DNA from: Liopterus haemorrhoidalis
Taxonomy: Eukaryota > Arthropoda > Insecta > Coleoptera > Dytiscidae
Length of the DNA: 64,000 nucleotides
Direction of reading: 5' to 3'
NCBI GenBank assembly: GCA_963971575.1
Contig: OZ020616.1
Location: 25,389,120 to 25,453,119 of the forward strand
The notes below the pieces were generated by a model. The model ran no database searches. It saw only the letters and a program-made list of their open reading frames with translations, and had not been told where the DNA came from. The position numbers and the translations under genes are program-made. Of the stretch, positions 23,852 through 37,818 are shown piece after piece (position 1 is the stretch's first letter; each line of letters opens with the position of its first letter).

Positions 23852-26800
23852 ACTGTATTAGGAAAACTTTTTTTTTTTCAAAAAATGAACAGAGATTATA
23901 TGAACATGTATTTAAAAAACAAAAAGAGATAGTGACCTGCGGTTGGAATTTTTGAAGTTTTAAGGTCCGATTTATGGTAAAGGCACATTTAAAAACATAT
24001 TTTAAACACAAAAAAATTTTGAAAAATTTTTTAATTTTTGTAATAAAATTTAATTTTTCAATAAAATTATATCTCAATAACGGTAAAAGATAAGGACCTC
24101 TGGTTTAAATTTTTGAGTTTCTCAAGTCCATTTTAGTCGAAGGAAATTGGGGCCTTAATAACCAAACTTATACAAAAGCATGTATCACTAAACAAAACCC
24201 TTAAAAATGGCAAAAAATCGAAAAATCGTAAGGGAGACCCCTTCGATAAGAAATCTCGAATTTTTACAAAAAAAAATATTTCGGATTTTTCTCAAAATTG
24301 ATACACATTGGGCCGTAGATCACAAAAATAAGGTTCATTTTGGATTTTGGCCAACTGTTTTTGAGTAAATCGGAAAAAAACTACCTAAAATTGACTATAT
24401 CGGAAAATAGTACCTAAAATTGACTATAACTCAAAAACTAAGGCCTCTCGATTTTTTTAAATATTTTTTTATTAATCTTCACCTCAAAATTACCTAACGG
24501 CCGTATTTTGGACTGTATTAGGAAAACTTTTTTTTTTTCAAAAAAATTAACAGAATATATGAACATGTATTTCAAAAACTAAAAGAGATAGGGACCTGCG
24601 GTTGGAACTTTTGAAGTTTTAAGGTCCGATATATGGTAAAGGCAAATTTTAAAACATATTTTAAACAAAAAAAATTTTTGAGAAATTTTGAAATTTTTGT
24701 AATAGAATTTAATTTATCAAAAAATTATATCTCAATAACGGTAAAAGATAGGGACCTCTGGTTTAAATTTTTGAGTTCCTCAAGTCCATTTTAGTCGAAG
24801 GAAATTAGGGCCTTAATAACCAAACTTATACACAAGCATGTATCATTAAAAAAAAACCTTAAAAATGGCAAAAAATCGAAAAATCGTAAGGATGACCCCT
24901 TCGATAAGAAATCTCGAATTTTTACAAAAAAAAATATTTCGGATTTTTCTCAAAATTGATACACATTGGGCCGTAGATTTCAAAAATAAGGTTCATTTTG
25001 GATTTTGGCCAACTGTTTTTGAGTAAATCGGAAAAAAAGTACCTAAAATTGACTATATCGGAAAATAGTACCTAAAATTGACTATAACTCAAAAACTAAG
25101 GCCTCTTGATTTTTTTAAATATTTTTTTATTAATCCTCACCCCAAAATTACCTAACGGCCGTATTTTGGACTGTATTAGGAAAACTTTTTTTTTCAAAAA
25201 AATTAACAGAGAATATATGAACAGGTATTTCAAAAACTAAAAGAGATAGGGACCTGCGGTGGGAATTTTTGAAGTTTTAAGGTCCGATATATGGTAAAGG
25301 CACATTTTAAAACATATTTTAAACAAAAAAAAATTTTGAAAAATTTTGAAATTTTTGTAATAGAATTTAATTTTTCAAAAAATTATATCTCAATAACGGT
25401 AAAAGATAGGGACCTCTGGTATAAATTTTTGAGTTCCTCAAGTCCATTTTAGTCGAAGGAAATTAGGGCCTTAATAACAAAACTTATACAAAAGCATGTA
25501 TCATTAAACAAAACCCTTAAAAATGGCAAAAAATCGAAAAATCGTAAGGGGGACCCCTTCGATAAGAAATCTAGAATTTTTACCAAAAAAAACATTTCGG
25601 ATTTTTCTCAAAATTGATACACATTGGGCCGTAGATCACAAAAATAAGGTTAATTTTGGATTTTGGCCAACTGTTTTTAAATAAATCGGAAAAAAAAGTA
25701 CCTAAAATTGACTATATCGGAAAATAGTACCTAAAATTGACTATAACTCAAAAACTAAGGCCTCTTGATTTTTTTAAATATTTTTTTATTAATCCTCACC
25801 CCAAAATTACCTAACGGCCGTATTTTGGACTGTATTAGGAAAACTTTTTTTTTTTCAAAAAAATTAACAGAATATATGAACATGTATTTCAAAAACTAAA
25901 AGAGATAGGGACCTGCGGTTGGAACTTTTGAAGTTTTAAGGTCCGATATATGGTAAAGGCACATTTTAAAACATATTTTAAACAAAAAAAAAAATTGAAA
26001 AATTTTGAAATTTTTGTAATAGAATTTAATTTTTCAAAAAATTATTTCTCAATAACGGTAAAAGATAGGGACCTCTGGTTTAAATTTTTGATTTCCTCAA
26101 GTCCATTTTAGTCGAAGGAAATTAGGGCCTTAATAACCAAACTTATACAAAAGCATGTATCATTAAACAAAACCCTTAAAAATGGCAAAAAAATCGAAAA
26201 ATCGTAAGGCGGACCCCTTCGATAAGAAATCTCGAATTTTTACAAAAAAAAACATTTCGGATTTTTCTCAAAATTGATACACATTGGGCCGTAGATCACA
26301 AAAATAAGGTTCATTTTGGATTTTGGCCAACTGTTTTTGAGTAAATCGTATAAAAAGTACCTAAAATTGACTATATCGGAAAATAGTACCTAAAATTGAC
26401 TATAACTCAAAAACTAAGGCCTCTTGATTTTTTTAAATATTTTTTTATTAATCCTCACCCCAAAATTACCTAACGGCCGTATTTTGGACTGTATTAGGAA
26501 AACTTTTTTTTCTCAAAAAATGAACAGAGATTATATGAACATGTATTTCAAAAACATAAAAAGATAGTGACCTGCGGTTGGAATTTTTGAAGTTTTAAGG
26601 TCCGATATATGGTAAAGGCACATTTTAAAACATATTTTAAACACAAAAAATTTTTGAAAAATTTTGTAATTTTTGTAATAGAATTTAATTTTTCAAAAAA
26701 TTATATCTCAATAACGGTAAAAGATAGGGACCTCTGGTTTAAATTTTGGAGTTTCTCAAGTCCATTTTAGTCGAAGGAAATTGGGGCCTTAATAACCAAA

Positions 26801-28331
26801 CTTATACAAAAGCATGTATCATTAAACAAAACCCTTAAAAATGGCAAAAAATCGAAAAATCGTAAGGGAGACCCCTTCGATAAGAAATCTCGAATTTTTA
26901 CAAAAAAAAATATTTCGGATTTTTCTCAAAAATGATACACATTGGGCCGTAGATCACAAAAATAAGGTTCATTTTGGATTTTGGCCAACTGTTTTTAAGT
27001 AAATCGGAAAAAAACTACCTAAAATTGACTATATCGGAAAATAGTACCTAAAATTGACTATAACTCAAAAACTAATGCCTCTCGATTTTTTTTAAATATT
27101 TTTTTATTAATCCTCACTTCAAAATTACCTAACGGCCATATTTTTGACTGTATTAGGAAAACTTTTTTTTTTCAAAAAAATGAACAGAGAATATATGAAC
27201 ATATATTTCAAAAACTAAAAGAGATAGGGACCTGCGGTGGGAATTTTTGAAGTTTTAAGGTCCGATATTAGGTAAAGGCACATTTTAAAACATATTTTAA
27301 ACAAAAAAAAATTTTGAAAAATTTTGAAATTTTTGTAATAGAATTTAATTTTTCAAAAAATTATATCTCAATAACAGTAAAAGATAGGGACCTCTGGTTT
27401 AAATTTTTGAGTTCCTCAAGTCCATTTTAGTCGAAGGAAATTAGGGCCTTAATAACAAAACTTATACAAAAGCATGTATCATTAAACAAAACCCTTAAAA
27501 ATGGCAAAAAATCGAAAAATCGTAAGGGGGACCCCTTCGATAAGAAATCTAGAATTTTTACCAAAAAAAATATTTCGGATTTTTCTCAAAATTGATACAC
27601 ATTGGGCCGTAGATCACAAAAATAAGGTTAATTTTGGATTTTGGCCAACTGTTTTGGAGTAAATCGGAAAAAAGTACCTAAAATTGACTATATCGGAAAA
27701 TAGTACCTAAAATTGACTATAACTCAAAAACTAAGGCCTCTTGATTTTTTTAAATATTTTTTTATTAATCCTCACCCCAAAATTACCTAACGGCCGTATT
27801 TTGGACTGTATTAGGAAAACTTTTTTTTTTTCAAAAAAATTAACAGAATATATGAACATGTATTTCAAAAACTAAAAGAGATAGGGACCTGCGGTTGGAA
27901 CTTTTGAAGTTTTAAGGTCCGATATATGGTAAAGGCACATTTTAAAACATATTTTAAACAAAAAAAAAAATTGAAAAATTTTGAAATTTTTGTAATAGAA
28001 TTTAATTTTTCAAAAAATTATATCTCAATAACGGTAAAAGATAGGGACCTCTGGTTTAAATTTTTGATTTCCTCAAGTCCATTTTAGTCGAAGGAAATTA
28101 GGGCCTTAATAACCAAACTTATACAAAAGCATGTATCATTAAACCAAACCCTTAAAAATGGCAAAAAATCGAAAAATCGTAAGGGGGACCCCTTCGATAA
28201 GAAATCTCGAATTTTTACAAAAAAAAATATTTCGGATTTTTCTCAAAATTGATACACATTGGGCCGTAGATTTCAAAAATAAGGTTCATTTTGGATTTTG
28301 GCCAACTGTTTTTGAGTAAATCGGAAAAAAA
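23852..28331. repeat. 4.5 kb duplicated block, copy 1 (offset 7,903 bp)
   Basis: Anchors at 24097, 24755, 25413, 26072, 26731, 27391 and 28048 each have a partner exactly 7,903 bp downstream, so no net indel separates the copies. Shared private variants include ttgagaaattttg, ggtataaattt, gtttttaaataaatcgg, attatttctc, ggcaaaaaaatcg, tcgtataaaaag, ctcaaaaatgatac, gttttggagtaaatcgg and taaaccaaaccc. I found no mismatch inside the block in the places I compared. The edges are set by T versus G at 23851/31754 and T versus G at 28332/36235. Confidence 0.9.
26511..28144. repeat. 3-monomer higher-order repeat, copy 1 (offset 1,975 bp)
   Basis: It begins with tctcaaaaaatgaacagag, followed by acataaaaagatagtgacc, ggagtttctc, ctaatgcctctcga, acggccata, gatattaggtaaagg and aacagtaaaag. 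All recur 1,975 bp downstream. The match ends at taaaccaaa versus taaacaaaa (28145/30120). The trimer also lies inside the larger duplicated block, so it appears a third time from 34414. Confidence 0.88.
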
Positions 28332-28485
28332 TTACCTAAAATTGACTATATCGGAAAATAGTACCTAAAATTGACTATAACTCAAAAACTAAGGCCTCTT
28401 GATTTTTTTAAATATTTTTTTATTAATCCTCACCCCAAAATTACCTAACGGCCGTATTTTGGACTGTATTAGGAAAACTTTTTTT

Positions 28486-30119
28486 TCTCAAAAAATGAAC
28501 AGAGATTATATGAACATGTATTTCAAAAACATAAAAAGATAGTGACCTGCGGTTGGAATTTTTGAAGTTTTAAGGTCCGATATATGGTAAAGGCACATTT
28601 TAAAACATATTTTAAACACAAAAAATTTTTGAAAAATTTTGTAATTTTTGTAATAGAATTTAATTTTTCAAAAAATTATATCTCAATAACGGTAAAAGAT
28701 AGGGACCTCTGGTTTAAATTTTGGAGTTTCTCAAGTCCATTTTAGTCGAAGGAAATTGGGGCCTTAATAACCAAACTTATACAAAAGCATGTATCATTAA
28801 ACAAAACCCTTAAAAATGGCAAAAAATCGAAAAATCGTAAGGGAGACCCCTTCGATAAGAAATCTCGAATTTTTACAAAAAAAAATATTTCGGATTTTTC
28901 TCAAAAATGATACACATTGGGCCGTAGATCACAAAAATAAGGTTCATTTTGGATTTTGGCCAACTGTTTTTAAGTAAATCGGAAAAAAACTACCTAAAAT
29001 TGACTATATCGGAAAATAGTACCTAAAATTGACTATAACTCAAAAACTAATGCCTCTCGATTTTTTTTAAATATTTTTTTATTAATCCTCACTTCAAAAT
29101 TACCTAACGGCCATATTTTTGACTGTATTAGGAAAACTTTTTTTTTTCAAAAAAATGAACAGAGAATTTATGAACATATATTTCAAAAACTAAAAGAGAT
29201 AGGGACCTGCGGTGGGAATTTTTGAAGTTTTAAGGTCCGATATTAGGTAAAGGCACATTTTAAAACATATTTTAAACAAAAAAAAATTTTGAAAAATTTT
29301 GAAATTTTTGTAATAGAATTTAATTTTTCAAAAAATTATATCTCAATAACAGTAAAAGATAGGGACCTCTGGTTTAAATTTTTGAGTTCCTCAAGTCCAT
29401 TTTAGTCGAAGGAAATTAGGGCCTTAATAACAAAACTTATACAAAAGCATGTATCATTAAACAAAACCCTTAAAAATGGCAAAAAATCGAAAAATCGTAA
29501 GGGGGACCCCTTCGATAAGAAATCTAGAATTTTTACCAAAAAAAATATTTCGGATTTTTCTCAAAATTGATACACATTGGGCCGTAGATCACAAAAATAA
29601 GGTTAATTTTGGATTTTGGCCAACTGTTTTGGAGTAAATCGGAAAAAAGTACCTAAAATTGACTATATCGGAAAATAGTACCTAAAATTGACTATAACTC
29701 AAAAACTAAGGCCTCTTGATTTTTTTAAATATTTTTTTATTAATCCTCACCCCAAAATTACCTAACGGCCGTATTTTGGACTGTATTAGGAAAACTTTTT
29801 TTTTTTCAAAAAAATTAACAGAATATATGAACATGTATTTCAAAAACTAAAAGAGATAGGGACCTGCGGTTGGAACTTTTGAAGTTTTAAGGTCCGATAT
29901 ATGGTAAAGGCACATTTTAAAACATATTTTAAACAAAAAAAAAAATTGAAAAATTTTGAAATTTTTGTAATAGAATTTAATTTTTCAAAAAATTATATCT
30001 CAATAACGGTAAAAGATAGGGACCTCTGGTTTAAATTTTTGATTTCCTCAAGTCCATTTTAGTCGAAGGAAATTAGGGCCTTAATAACCAAACTTATACA
30101 AAAGCATGTATCATTAAAC
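28486..30119. repeat. 3-monomer higher-order repeat, copy 2 (offset 1,975 bp)
   Basis: Tandem partner of 26511-28144 with the same private variants. I noticed one substitution: gagaatttatgaac near 29163, against gagaatatatgaac in the other two copies. The unit at 30023 then diverges (cccttcaaaatgg, aaggcggacc). Confidence 0.88.
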
Positions 30120-31754
30120 AAAACCCTTCAAAATGGCAAAAAATCGAAAAATCGTAAGGCGGACCCCTTCGATAAGAAATCTCGAATTTTTACAAAAAAA
30201 AATATTTCGGATTTTTCTCAAAATTGATACACATTGGGCCGTAGATCACAAAAATAAGGTTCATTTTGGATTTTGGCCAACTGTTTTTGAGTAAATCGGA
30301 AAAAAACTACCTAAAATTGACTATATCGGAAAATAGTACCTAAAATTGACTATAACTCAAAAACTAAGGCCTCTCGATTTTTTTTAAATATTTTTTTATT
30401 AATCCTCACTTAAAAATTACCTAACGGCCATATTTTTGACTGTATTAGGAAAACTTTTTTTTTTCAAAAAACTGAACAGAGAATATATGAACATATATTT
30501 CAAAAACTAAAAGAGATAGGGACCTGCGGTTGGAATTTTTGAAGTTTTAAGGTCCGATATATGGTAAAGGCACATTTTAAAACATATTTTAAACAAAAAA
30601 AAAATTTGAAAAATTTTGAAATTTTTGTAATAGAATTTAATTTTTCAAAAATTTATATTTCAATAACGGTAAAAGATAGGGACCTCTGGTTTAAATTTTT
30701 GAGTTCCTCAAGTCCATTTTAGTCGAAGGAAATTAGGGCCTTAATAACCAAACTTATACAAAAGCATGTATCATTAAACAAAACCCTTAAAAATGGCAAA
30801 AAATCGAAAAATCGTAAGGGGGACCCCTTCGATAAGAAATCTCGAATTTTTACAAAAAAAAATATTTCGGATTTTTCTCAAAATTGATACACATTGGGCC
30901 GTAGATCACAAAAATAAGGTTCATTTTGGATTTTGGCCAACTGTTTTTGAGTAAATCGGAAAAAAAGTACCTTAAATTGACTATATCGGAAAATAGTACC
31001 TAAAATTGACTATAACTCAAAAACTAAGGCCTCTTGATTTTTTTAAATATTTTTTTATTAATCCTCACCCCAAAATTACCCAACGGCCGTATTTTGGACT
31101 GTATTAGGAAAACTTTTTTTTCAAAAAAATTAACAGAGAATATATGAACAGGTATTTCAAACACTAAAAGAGATAGGGACCTGCGGTTGGAATTTTTGAA
31201 GTTTTCAGGTCCGGTATATGGTAAAGGCACTTTTTAAAACATATTTTAAACAAAAAAAATTTTTGAAAAATTTTGAAATTTTTGTAATAGAATTTAATTT
31301 ATCAAAAAATTATATCTCAATAACGGTAAAAGATAGGGACCTCTGGTTTAAATTTGTGAGTTCCTCAAGTCCATTTTAGTCGAAGGAAATTAGGGCCTAT
31401 ATAACCAAACTTATACAAAAGCATGTATCATTAAAAAAAAACCTTAAAAATGGCAAAAAATCGAAAAATCGTAAGGGGGACCCCTTCGATAAGAAATCTC
31501 GAATTTTTACAAAAAAAAATATTTCGTATTTTTCTCAAAATTGATACACATTGGGCCGTAGATTTCAAAAATAAGGTTCATTTTGGATTTTGGCCAACTG
31601 TTTTTGAGTAAATCGGAAAAAAAGTACCTAAAATTGACTATATCGGAAAATAGTACTTAAAATTGACTATAACTCAAAAACTAAGGCCTCTTGATTTTTT
31701 TAAATATTTTTTTATTAATCCTCACCCCAAAATTACCTAACGGCCGTATTTTGG

Positions 31755-34700
31755 ACTGTATTAGGAAAACTTTTTTTTTTTCAAAAAATGAACAGAGATT
31801 ATATGAACATGTATTTAAAAAACAAAAAGAGATAGTGACCTGCGGTTGGAATTTTTGAAGTTTTAAGGTCCGATTTATGGTAAAGGCACATTTAAAAACA
31901 TATTTTAAACACAAAAAAATTTTGAAAAATTTTTTAATTTTTGTAATAAAATTTAATTTTTCAATAAAATTATATCTCAATAACGGTAAAAGATAAGGAC
32001 CTCTGGTTTAAATTTTTGAGTTTCTCAAGTCCATTTTAGTCGAAGGAAATTGGGGCCTTAATAACCAAACTTATACAAAAGCATGTATCACTAAACAAAA
32101 CCCTTAAAAATGGCAAAAAATCGAAAAATCGTAAGGGAGACCCCTTCGATAAGAAATCTCGAATTTTTACAAAAAAAAATATTTCGGATTTTTCTCAAAA
32201 TTGATACACATTGGGCCGTAGATCACAAAAATAAGGTTCATTTTGGATTTTGGCCAACTGTTTTTGAGTAAATCGGAAAAAAACTACCTAAAATTGACTA
32301 TATCGGAAAATAGTACCTAAAATTGACTATAACTCAAAAACTAAGGCCTCTCGATTTTTTTAAATATTTTTTTATTAATCTTCACCTCAAAATTACCTAA
32401 CGGCCGTATTTTGGACTGTATTAGGAAAACTTTTTTTTTTTCAAAAAAATTAACAGAATATATGAACATGTATTTCAAAAACTAAAAGAGATAGGGACCT
32501 GCGGTTGGAACTTTTGAAGTTTTAAGGTCCGATATATGGTAAAGGCAAATTTTAAAACATATTTTAAACAAAAAAAATTTTTGAGAAATTTTGAAATTTT
32601 TGTAATAGAATTTAATTTATCAAAAAATTATATCTCAATAACGGTAAAAGATAGGGACCTCTGGTTTAAATTTTTGAGTTCCTCAAGTCCATTTTAGTCG
32701 AAGGAAATTAGGGCCTTAATAACCAAACTTATACACAAGCATGTATCATTAAAAAAAAACCTTAAAAATGGCAAAAAATCGAAAAATCGTAAGGATGACC
32801 CCTTCGATAAGAAATCTCGAATTTTTACAAAAAAAAATATTTCGGATTTTTCTCAAAATTGATACACATTGGGCCGTAGATTTCAAAAATAAGGTTCATT
32901 TTGGATTTTGGCCAACTGTTTTTGAGTAAATCGGAAAAAAAGTACCTAAAATTGACTATATCGGAAAATAGTACCTAAAATTGACTATAACTCAAAAACT
33001 AAGGCCTCTTGATTTTTTTAAATATTTTTTTATTAATCCTCACCCCAAAATTACCTAACGGCCGTATTTTGGACTGTATTAGGAAAACTTTTTTTTTCAA
33101 AAAAATTAACAGAGAATATATGAACAGGTATTTCAAAAACTAAAAGAGATAGGGACCTGCGGTGGGAATTTTTGAAGTTTTAAGGTCCGATATATGGTAA
33201 AGGCACATTTTAAAACATATTTTAAACAAAAAAAAATTTTGAAAAATTTTGAAATTTTTGTAATAGAATTTAATTTTTCAAAAAATTATATCTCAATAAC
33301 GGTAAAAGATAGGGACCTCTGGTATAAATTTTTGAGTTCCTCAAGTCCATTTTAGTCGAAGGAAATTAGGGCCTTAATAACAAAACTTATACAAAAGCAT
33401 GTATCATTAAACAAAACCCTTAAAAATGGCAAAAAATCGAAAAATCGTAAGGGGGACCCCTTCGATAAGAAATCTAGAATTTTTACCAAAAAAAACATTT
33501 CGGATTTTTCTCAAAATTGATACACATTGGGCCGTAGATCACAAAAATAAGGTTAATTTTGGATTTTGGCCAACTGTTTTTAAATAAATCGGAAAAAAAA
33601 GTACCTAAAATTGACTATATCGGAAAATAGTACCTAAAATTGACTATAACTCAAAAACTAAGGCCTCTTGATTTTTTTAAATATTTTTTTATTAATCCTC
33701 ACCCCAAAATTACCTAACGGCCGTATTTTGGACTGTATTAGGAAAACTTTTTTTTTTTCAAAAAAATTAACAGAATATATGAACATGTATTTCAAAAACT
33801 AAAAGAGATAGGGACCTGCGGTTGGAACTTTTGAAGTTTTAAGGTCCGATATATGGTAAAGGCACATTTTAAAACATATTTTAAACAAAAAAAAAAATTG
33901 AAAAATTTTGAAATTTTTGTAATAGAATTTAATTTTTCAAAAAATTATTTCTCAATAACGGTAAAAGATAGGGACCTCTGGTTTAAATTTTTGATTTCCT
34001 CAAGTCCATTTTAGTCGAAGGAAATTAGGGCCTTAATAACCAAACTTATACAAAAGCATGTATCATTAAACAAAACCCTTAAAAATGGCAAAAAAATCGA
34101 AAAATCGTAAGGCGGACCCCTTCGATAAGAAATCTCGAATTTTTACAAAAAAAAACATTTCGGATTTTTCTCAAAATTGATACACATTGGGCCGTAGATC
34201 ACAAAAATAAGGTTCATTTTGGATTTTGGCCAACTGTTTTTGAGTAAATCGTATAAAAAGTACCTAAAATTGACTATATCGGAAAATAGTACCTAAAATT
34301 GACTATAACTCAAAAACTAAGGCCTCTTGATTTTTTTAAATATTTTTTTATTAATCCTCACCCCAAAATTACCTAACGGCCGTATTTTGGACTGTATTAG
34401 GAAAACTTTTTTTTCTCAAAAAATGAACAGAGATTATATGAACATGTATTTCAAAAACATAAAAAGATAGTGACCTGCGGTTGGAATTTTTGAAGTTTTA
34501 AGGTCCGATATATGGTAAAGGCACATTTTAAAACATATTTTAAACACAAAAAATTTTTGAAAAATTTTGTAATTTTTGTAATAGAATTTAATTTTTCAAA
34601 AAATTATATCTCAATAACGGTAAAAGATAGGGACCTCTGGTTTAAATTTTGGAGTTTCTCAAGTCCATTTTAGTCGAAGGAAATTGGGGCCTTAATAACC

Positions 34701-36234
34701 AAACTTATACAAAAGCATGTATCATTAAACAAAACCCTTAAAAATGGCAAAAAATCGAAAAATCGTAAGGGAGACCCCTTCGATAAGAAATCTCGAATTT
34801 TTACAAAAAAAAATATTTCGGATTTTTCTCAAAAATGATACACATTGGGCCGTAGATCACAAAAATAAGGTTCATTTTGGATTTTGGCCAACTGTTTTTA
34901 AGTAAATCGGAAAAAAACTACCTAAAATTGACTATATCGGAAAATAGTACCTAAAATTGACTATAACTCAAAAACTAATGCCTCTCGATTTTTTTTAAAT
35001 ATTTTTTTATTAATCCTCACTTCAAAATTACCTAACGGCCATATTTTTGACTGTATTAGGAAAACTTTTTTTTTTCAAAAAAATGAACAGAGAATATATG
35101 AACATATATTTCAAAAACTAAAAGAGATAGGGACCTGCGGTGGGAATTTTTGAAGTTTTAAGGTCCGATATTAGGTAAAGGCACATTTTAAAACATATTT
35201 TAAACAAAAAAAAATTTTGAAAAATTTTGAAATTTTTGTAATAGAATTTAATTTTTCAAAAAATTATATCTCAATAACAGTAAAAGATAGGGACCTCTGG
35301 TTTAAATTTTTGAGTTCCTCAAGTCCATTTTAGTCGAAGGAAATTAGGGCCTTAATAACAAAACTTATACAAAAGCATGTATCATTAAACAAAACCCTTA
35401 AAAATGGCAAAAAATCGAAAAATCGTAAGGGGGACCCCTTCGATAAGAAATCTAGAATTTTTACCAAAAAAAATATTTCGGATTTTTCTCAAAATTGATA
35501 CACATTGGGCCGTAGATCACAAAAATAAGGTTAATTTTGGATTTTGGCCAACTGTTTTGGAGTAAATCGGAAAAAAGTACCTAAAATTGACTATATCGGA
35601 AAATAGTACCTAAAATTGACTATAACTCAAAAACTAAGGCCTCTTGATTTTTTTAAATATTTTTTTATTAATCCTCACCCCAAAATTACCTAACGGCCGT
35701 ATTTTGGACTGTATTAGGAAAACTTTTTTTTTTTCAAAAAAATTAACAGAATATATGAACATGTATTTCAAAAACTAAAAGAGATAGGGACCTGCGGTTG
35801 GAACTTTTGAAGTTTTAAGGTCCGATATATGGTAAAGGCACATTTTAAAACATATTTTAAACAAAAAAAAAAATTGAAAAATTTTGAAATTTTTGTAATA
35901 GAATTTAATTTTTCAAAAAATTATATCTCAATAACGGTAAAAGATAGGGACCTCTGGTTTAAATTTTTGATTTCCTCAAGTCCATTTTAGTCGAAGGAAA
36001 TTAGGGCCTTAATAACCAAACTTATACAAAAGCATGTATCATTAAACCAAACCCTTAAAAATGGCAAAAAATCGAAAAATCGTAAGGGGGACCCCTTCGA
36101 TAAGAAATCTCGAATTTTTACAAAAAAAAATATTTCGGATTTTTCTCAAAATTGATACACATTGGGCCGTAGATTTCAAAAATAAGGTTCATTTTGGATT
36201 TTGGCCAACTGTTTTTGAGTAAATCGGAAAAAAA
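31755..36234. repeat. 4.5 kb duplicated block, copy 2 (offset 7,903 bp)
   Basis: Partner of 23852-28331 with anchors at 32000, 32658, 33316, 33975, 34634, 35294 and 35951. The order of private variants is identical. Between the copies (28332-31754) lie a partial second copy of the 26.5 kb trimer and two further units. This is either a very recent segmental duplication of about 12 monomers followed by change in the intervening part, or an exchange between sister arrays. Confidence 0.9.
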
Positions 36235-36503
36235 GTACCTAAAATTGACTATATCGGAAAATAGTACCTAAAATTGACTATAACTCAAAAACTAAGGCCT
36301 CTTGATTTTTTTAAATATTTTTTTATTAATCCTCACCCCAAAATTACCTAACGGCCGTATTTTGGACTGTATTAGGAAAACTTTTTTTTTCAAAAAAATT
36401 AACAGAGAATATATGAACAGGTATTTCAAAAACTAAAAGAGATAGGGACCTGCGGTGGGAATTTTTGAAGTTTTAAGGTCCGATATATGGTAAAGGCACA
36501 TTT
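35280..36503. repeat. 2-monomer higher-order repeat, copy 1 (offset 1,315 bp)
   Basis: Units 35294 and 35951 match units 36609 and 37266: tctagaatttttacc, gttttggagtaaatcgg with a short A-run, gcggttggaac, then gatttcctc, taaaccaaaccc and gcggtggg. The left edge is aacagtaaaag versus aacggtaaaag (35279/36594). This copy overlaps the end of the 4.5 kb block. Confidence 0.86.
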
Positions 36504-36594
36504 TAAAACATATTTTAAACAAAAAAAAATTTTGAAAAATTTTGAAATTTTTGTAATAGAATTTAATTTTTCAAAAAATTATATCTCAATAACG

Positions 36595-37818
36595 GTAAAA
36601 GATAGGGACCTCTGGTTTAAATTTTTGAGTTCCTCAAGTCCATTTTAGTCGAAGGAAATTAGGGCCTTAATAACAAAACTTATACAAAAGCATGTATCAT
36701 TAAACAAAACCCTTAAAAATGGCAAAAAATCGAAAAATCGTAAGGGGGACCCCTTCGATAAGAAATCTAGAATTTTTACCAAAAAAAATATTTCGGATTT
36801 TTCTCAAAATTGATACACATTGGGCCGTAGATCACAAAAATAAGGTTAATTTTGGATTTTGGCCAACTGTTTTGGAGTAAATCGGAAAAAAGTACCTAAA
36901 ATTGACTATATCGGAAAATAGTACCTAAAATTGACTATAACTCAAAAACTAAGGCCTCTTGATTTTTTTAAATATTTTTTTATTAATCCTCACCCCAAAA
37001 TTACCTAACGGCCGTATTTTGGACTGTATTAGGAAAACTTTTTTTTTTTCAAAAAAATTAACAGAATATATGAACATGTATTTCAAAAACTAAAAGAGAT
37101 AGGGACCTGCGGTTGGAACTTTTGAAGTTTTAAGGTCCGATATATGGTAAAGGCACATTTTAAAACATATTTTAAACAAAAAAAAAAATTGAAAAATTTT
37201 GAAATTTTTGTAATAGAATTTAATTTTTCAAAAAATTATATCTCAATAACGGTAAAAGATAGGGACCTCTGGTTTAAATTTTTGATTTCCTCAAGTCCAT
37301 TTTAGTCGAAGGAAATTAGGGCCTTAATAACCAAACTTATACAAAAGCATGTATCATTAAACCAAACCCTTAAAAATGGCAAAAAATCGAAAAATCGTAA
37401 GGGGGACCCCTTCGATAAGAAATCTCGAATTTTTACAAAAAAAAATATTTCGGATTTTTCTCAAAATTGATACACATTGGGCCGTAGATTTCAAAAATAA
37501 GGTTCATTTTGGATTTTGGCCAACTGTTTTTGAGTAAATCGGAAAAAAAGTACCTAAAATTGACTATATCGGAAAATAGTACCTAAAATTGACTATAACT
37601 CAAAAACTAAGGCCTCTTGATTTTTTTAAATATTTTTTTATTAATCCTCACCCCAAAATTACCTAACGGCCGTATTTTGGACTGTATTAGGAAAACTTTT
37701 TTTTTCAAAAAAATTAACAGAGAATATATGAACAGGTATTTCAAAAACTAAAAGAGATAGGGACCTGCGGTGGGAATTTTTGAAGTTTTAAGGTCCGATA
37801 TATGGTAAAGGCACATTT
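36595..37818. repeat. 2-monomer higher-order repeat, copy 2 (offset 1,315 bp)
   Basis: Tandem partner of 35280-36503. It ends at 37819, where gcacattttaaaac changes to gcacatttaaaaac and the sequence switches to the diverged class seen at 23990 and 31893. The join between two unrelated monomer classes inside one unit marks a recombination breakpoint. Confidence 0.86.

Noticed and set aside
23778..24077. Reverse open frame of 99 codons, repeated at 31681-31980, with a shorter relative at 16542-16775
   Set aside because: The two long copies are near-identical only because they lie at the edge of the 7,903 bp-offset duplication. The frame is broken in ordinary units and the sequence is satellite throughout.
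31024..31230. Reverse open frame of 68 codons
   Set aside because: A chance frame in satellite, created by local substitutions (for example caaacactaaaag and gttttcagg).
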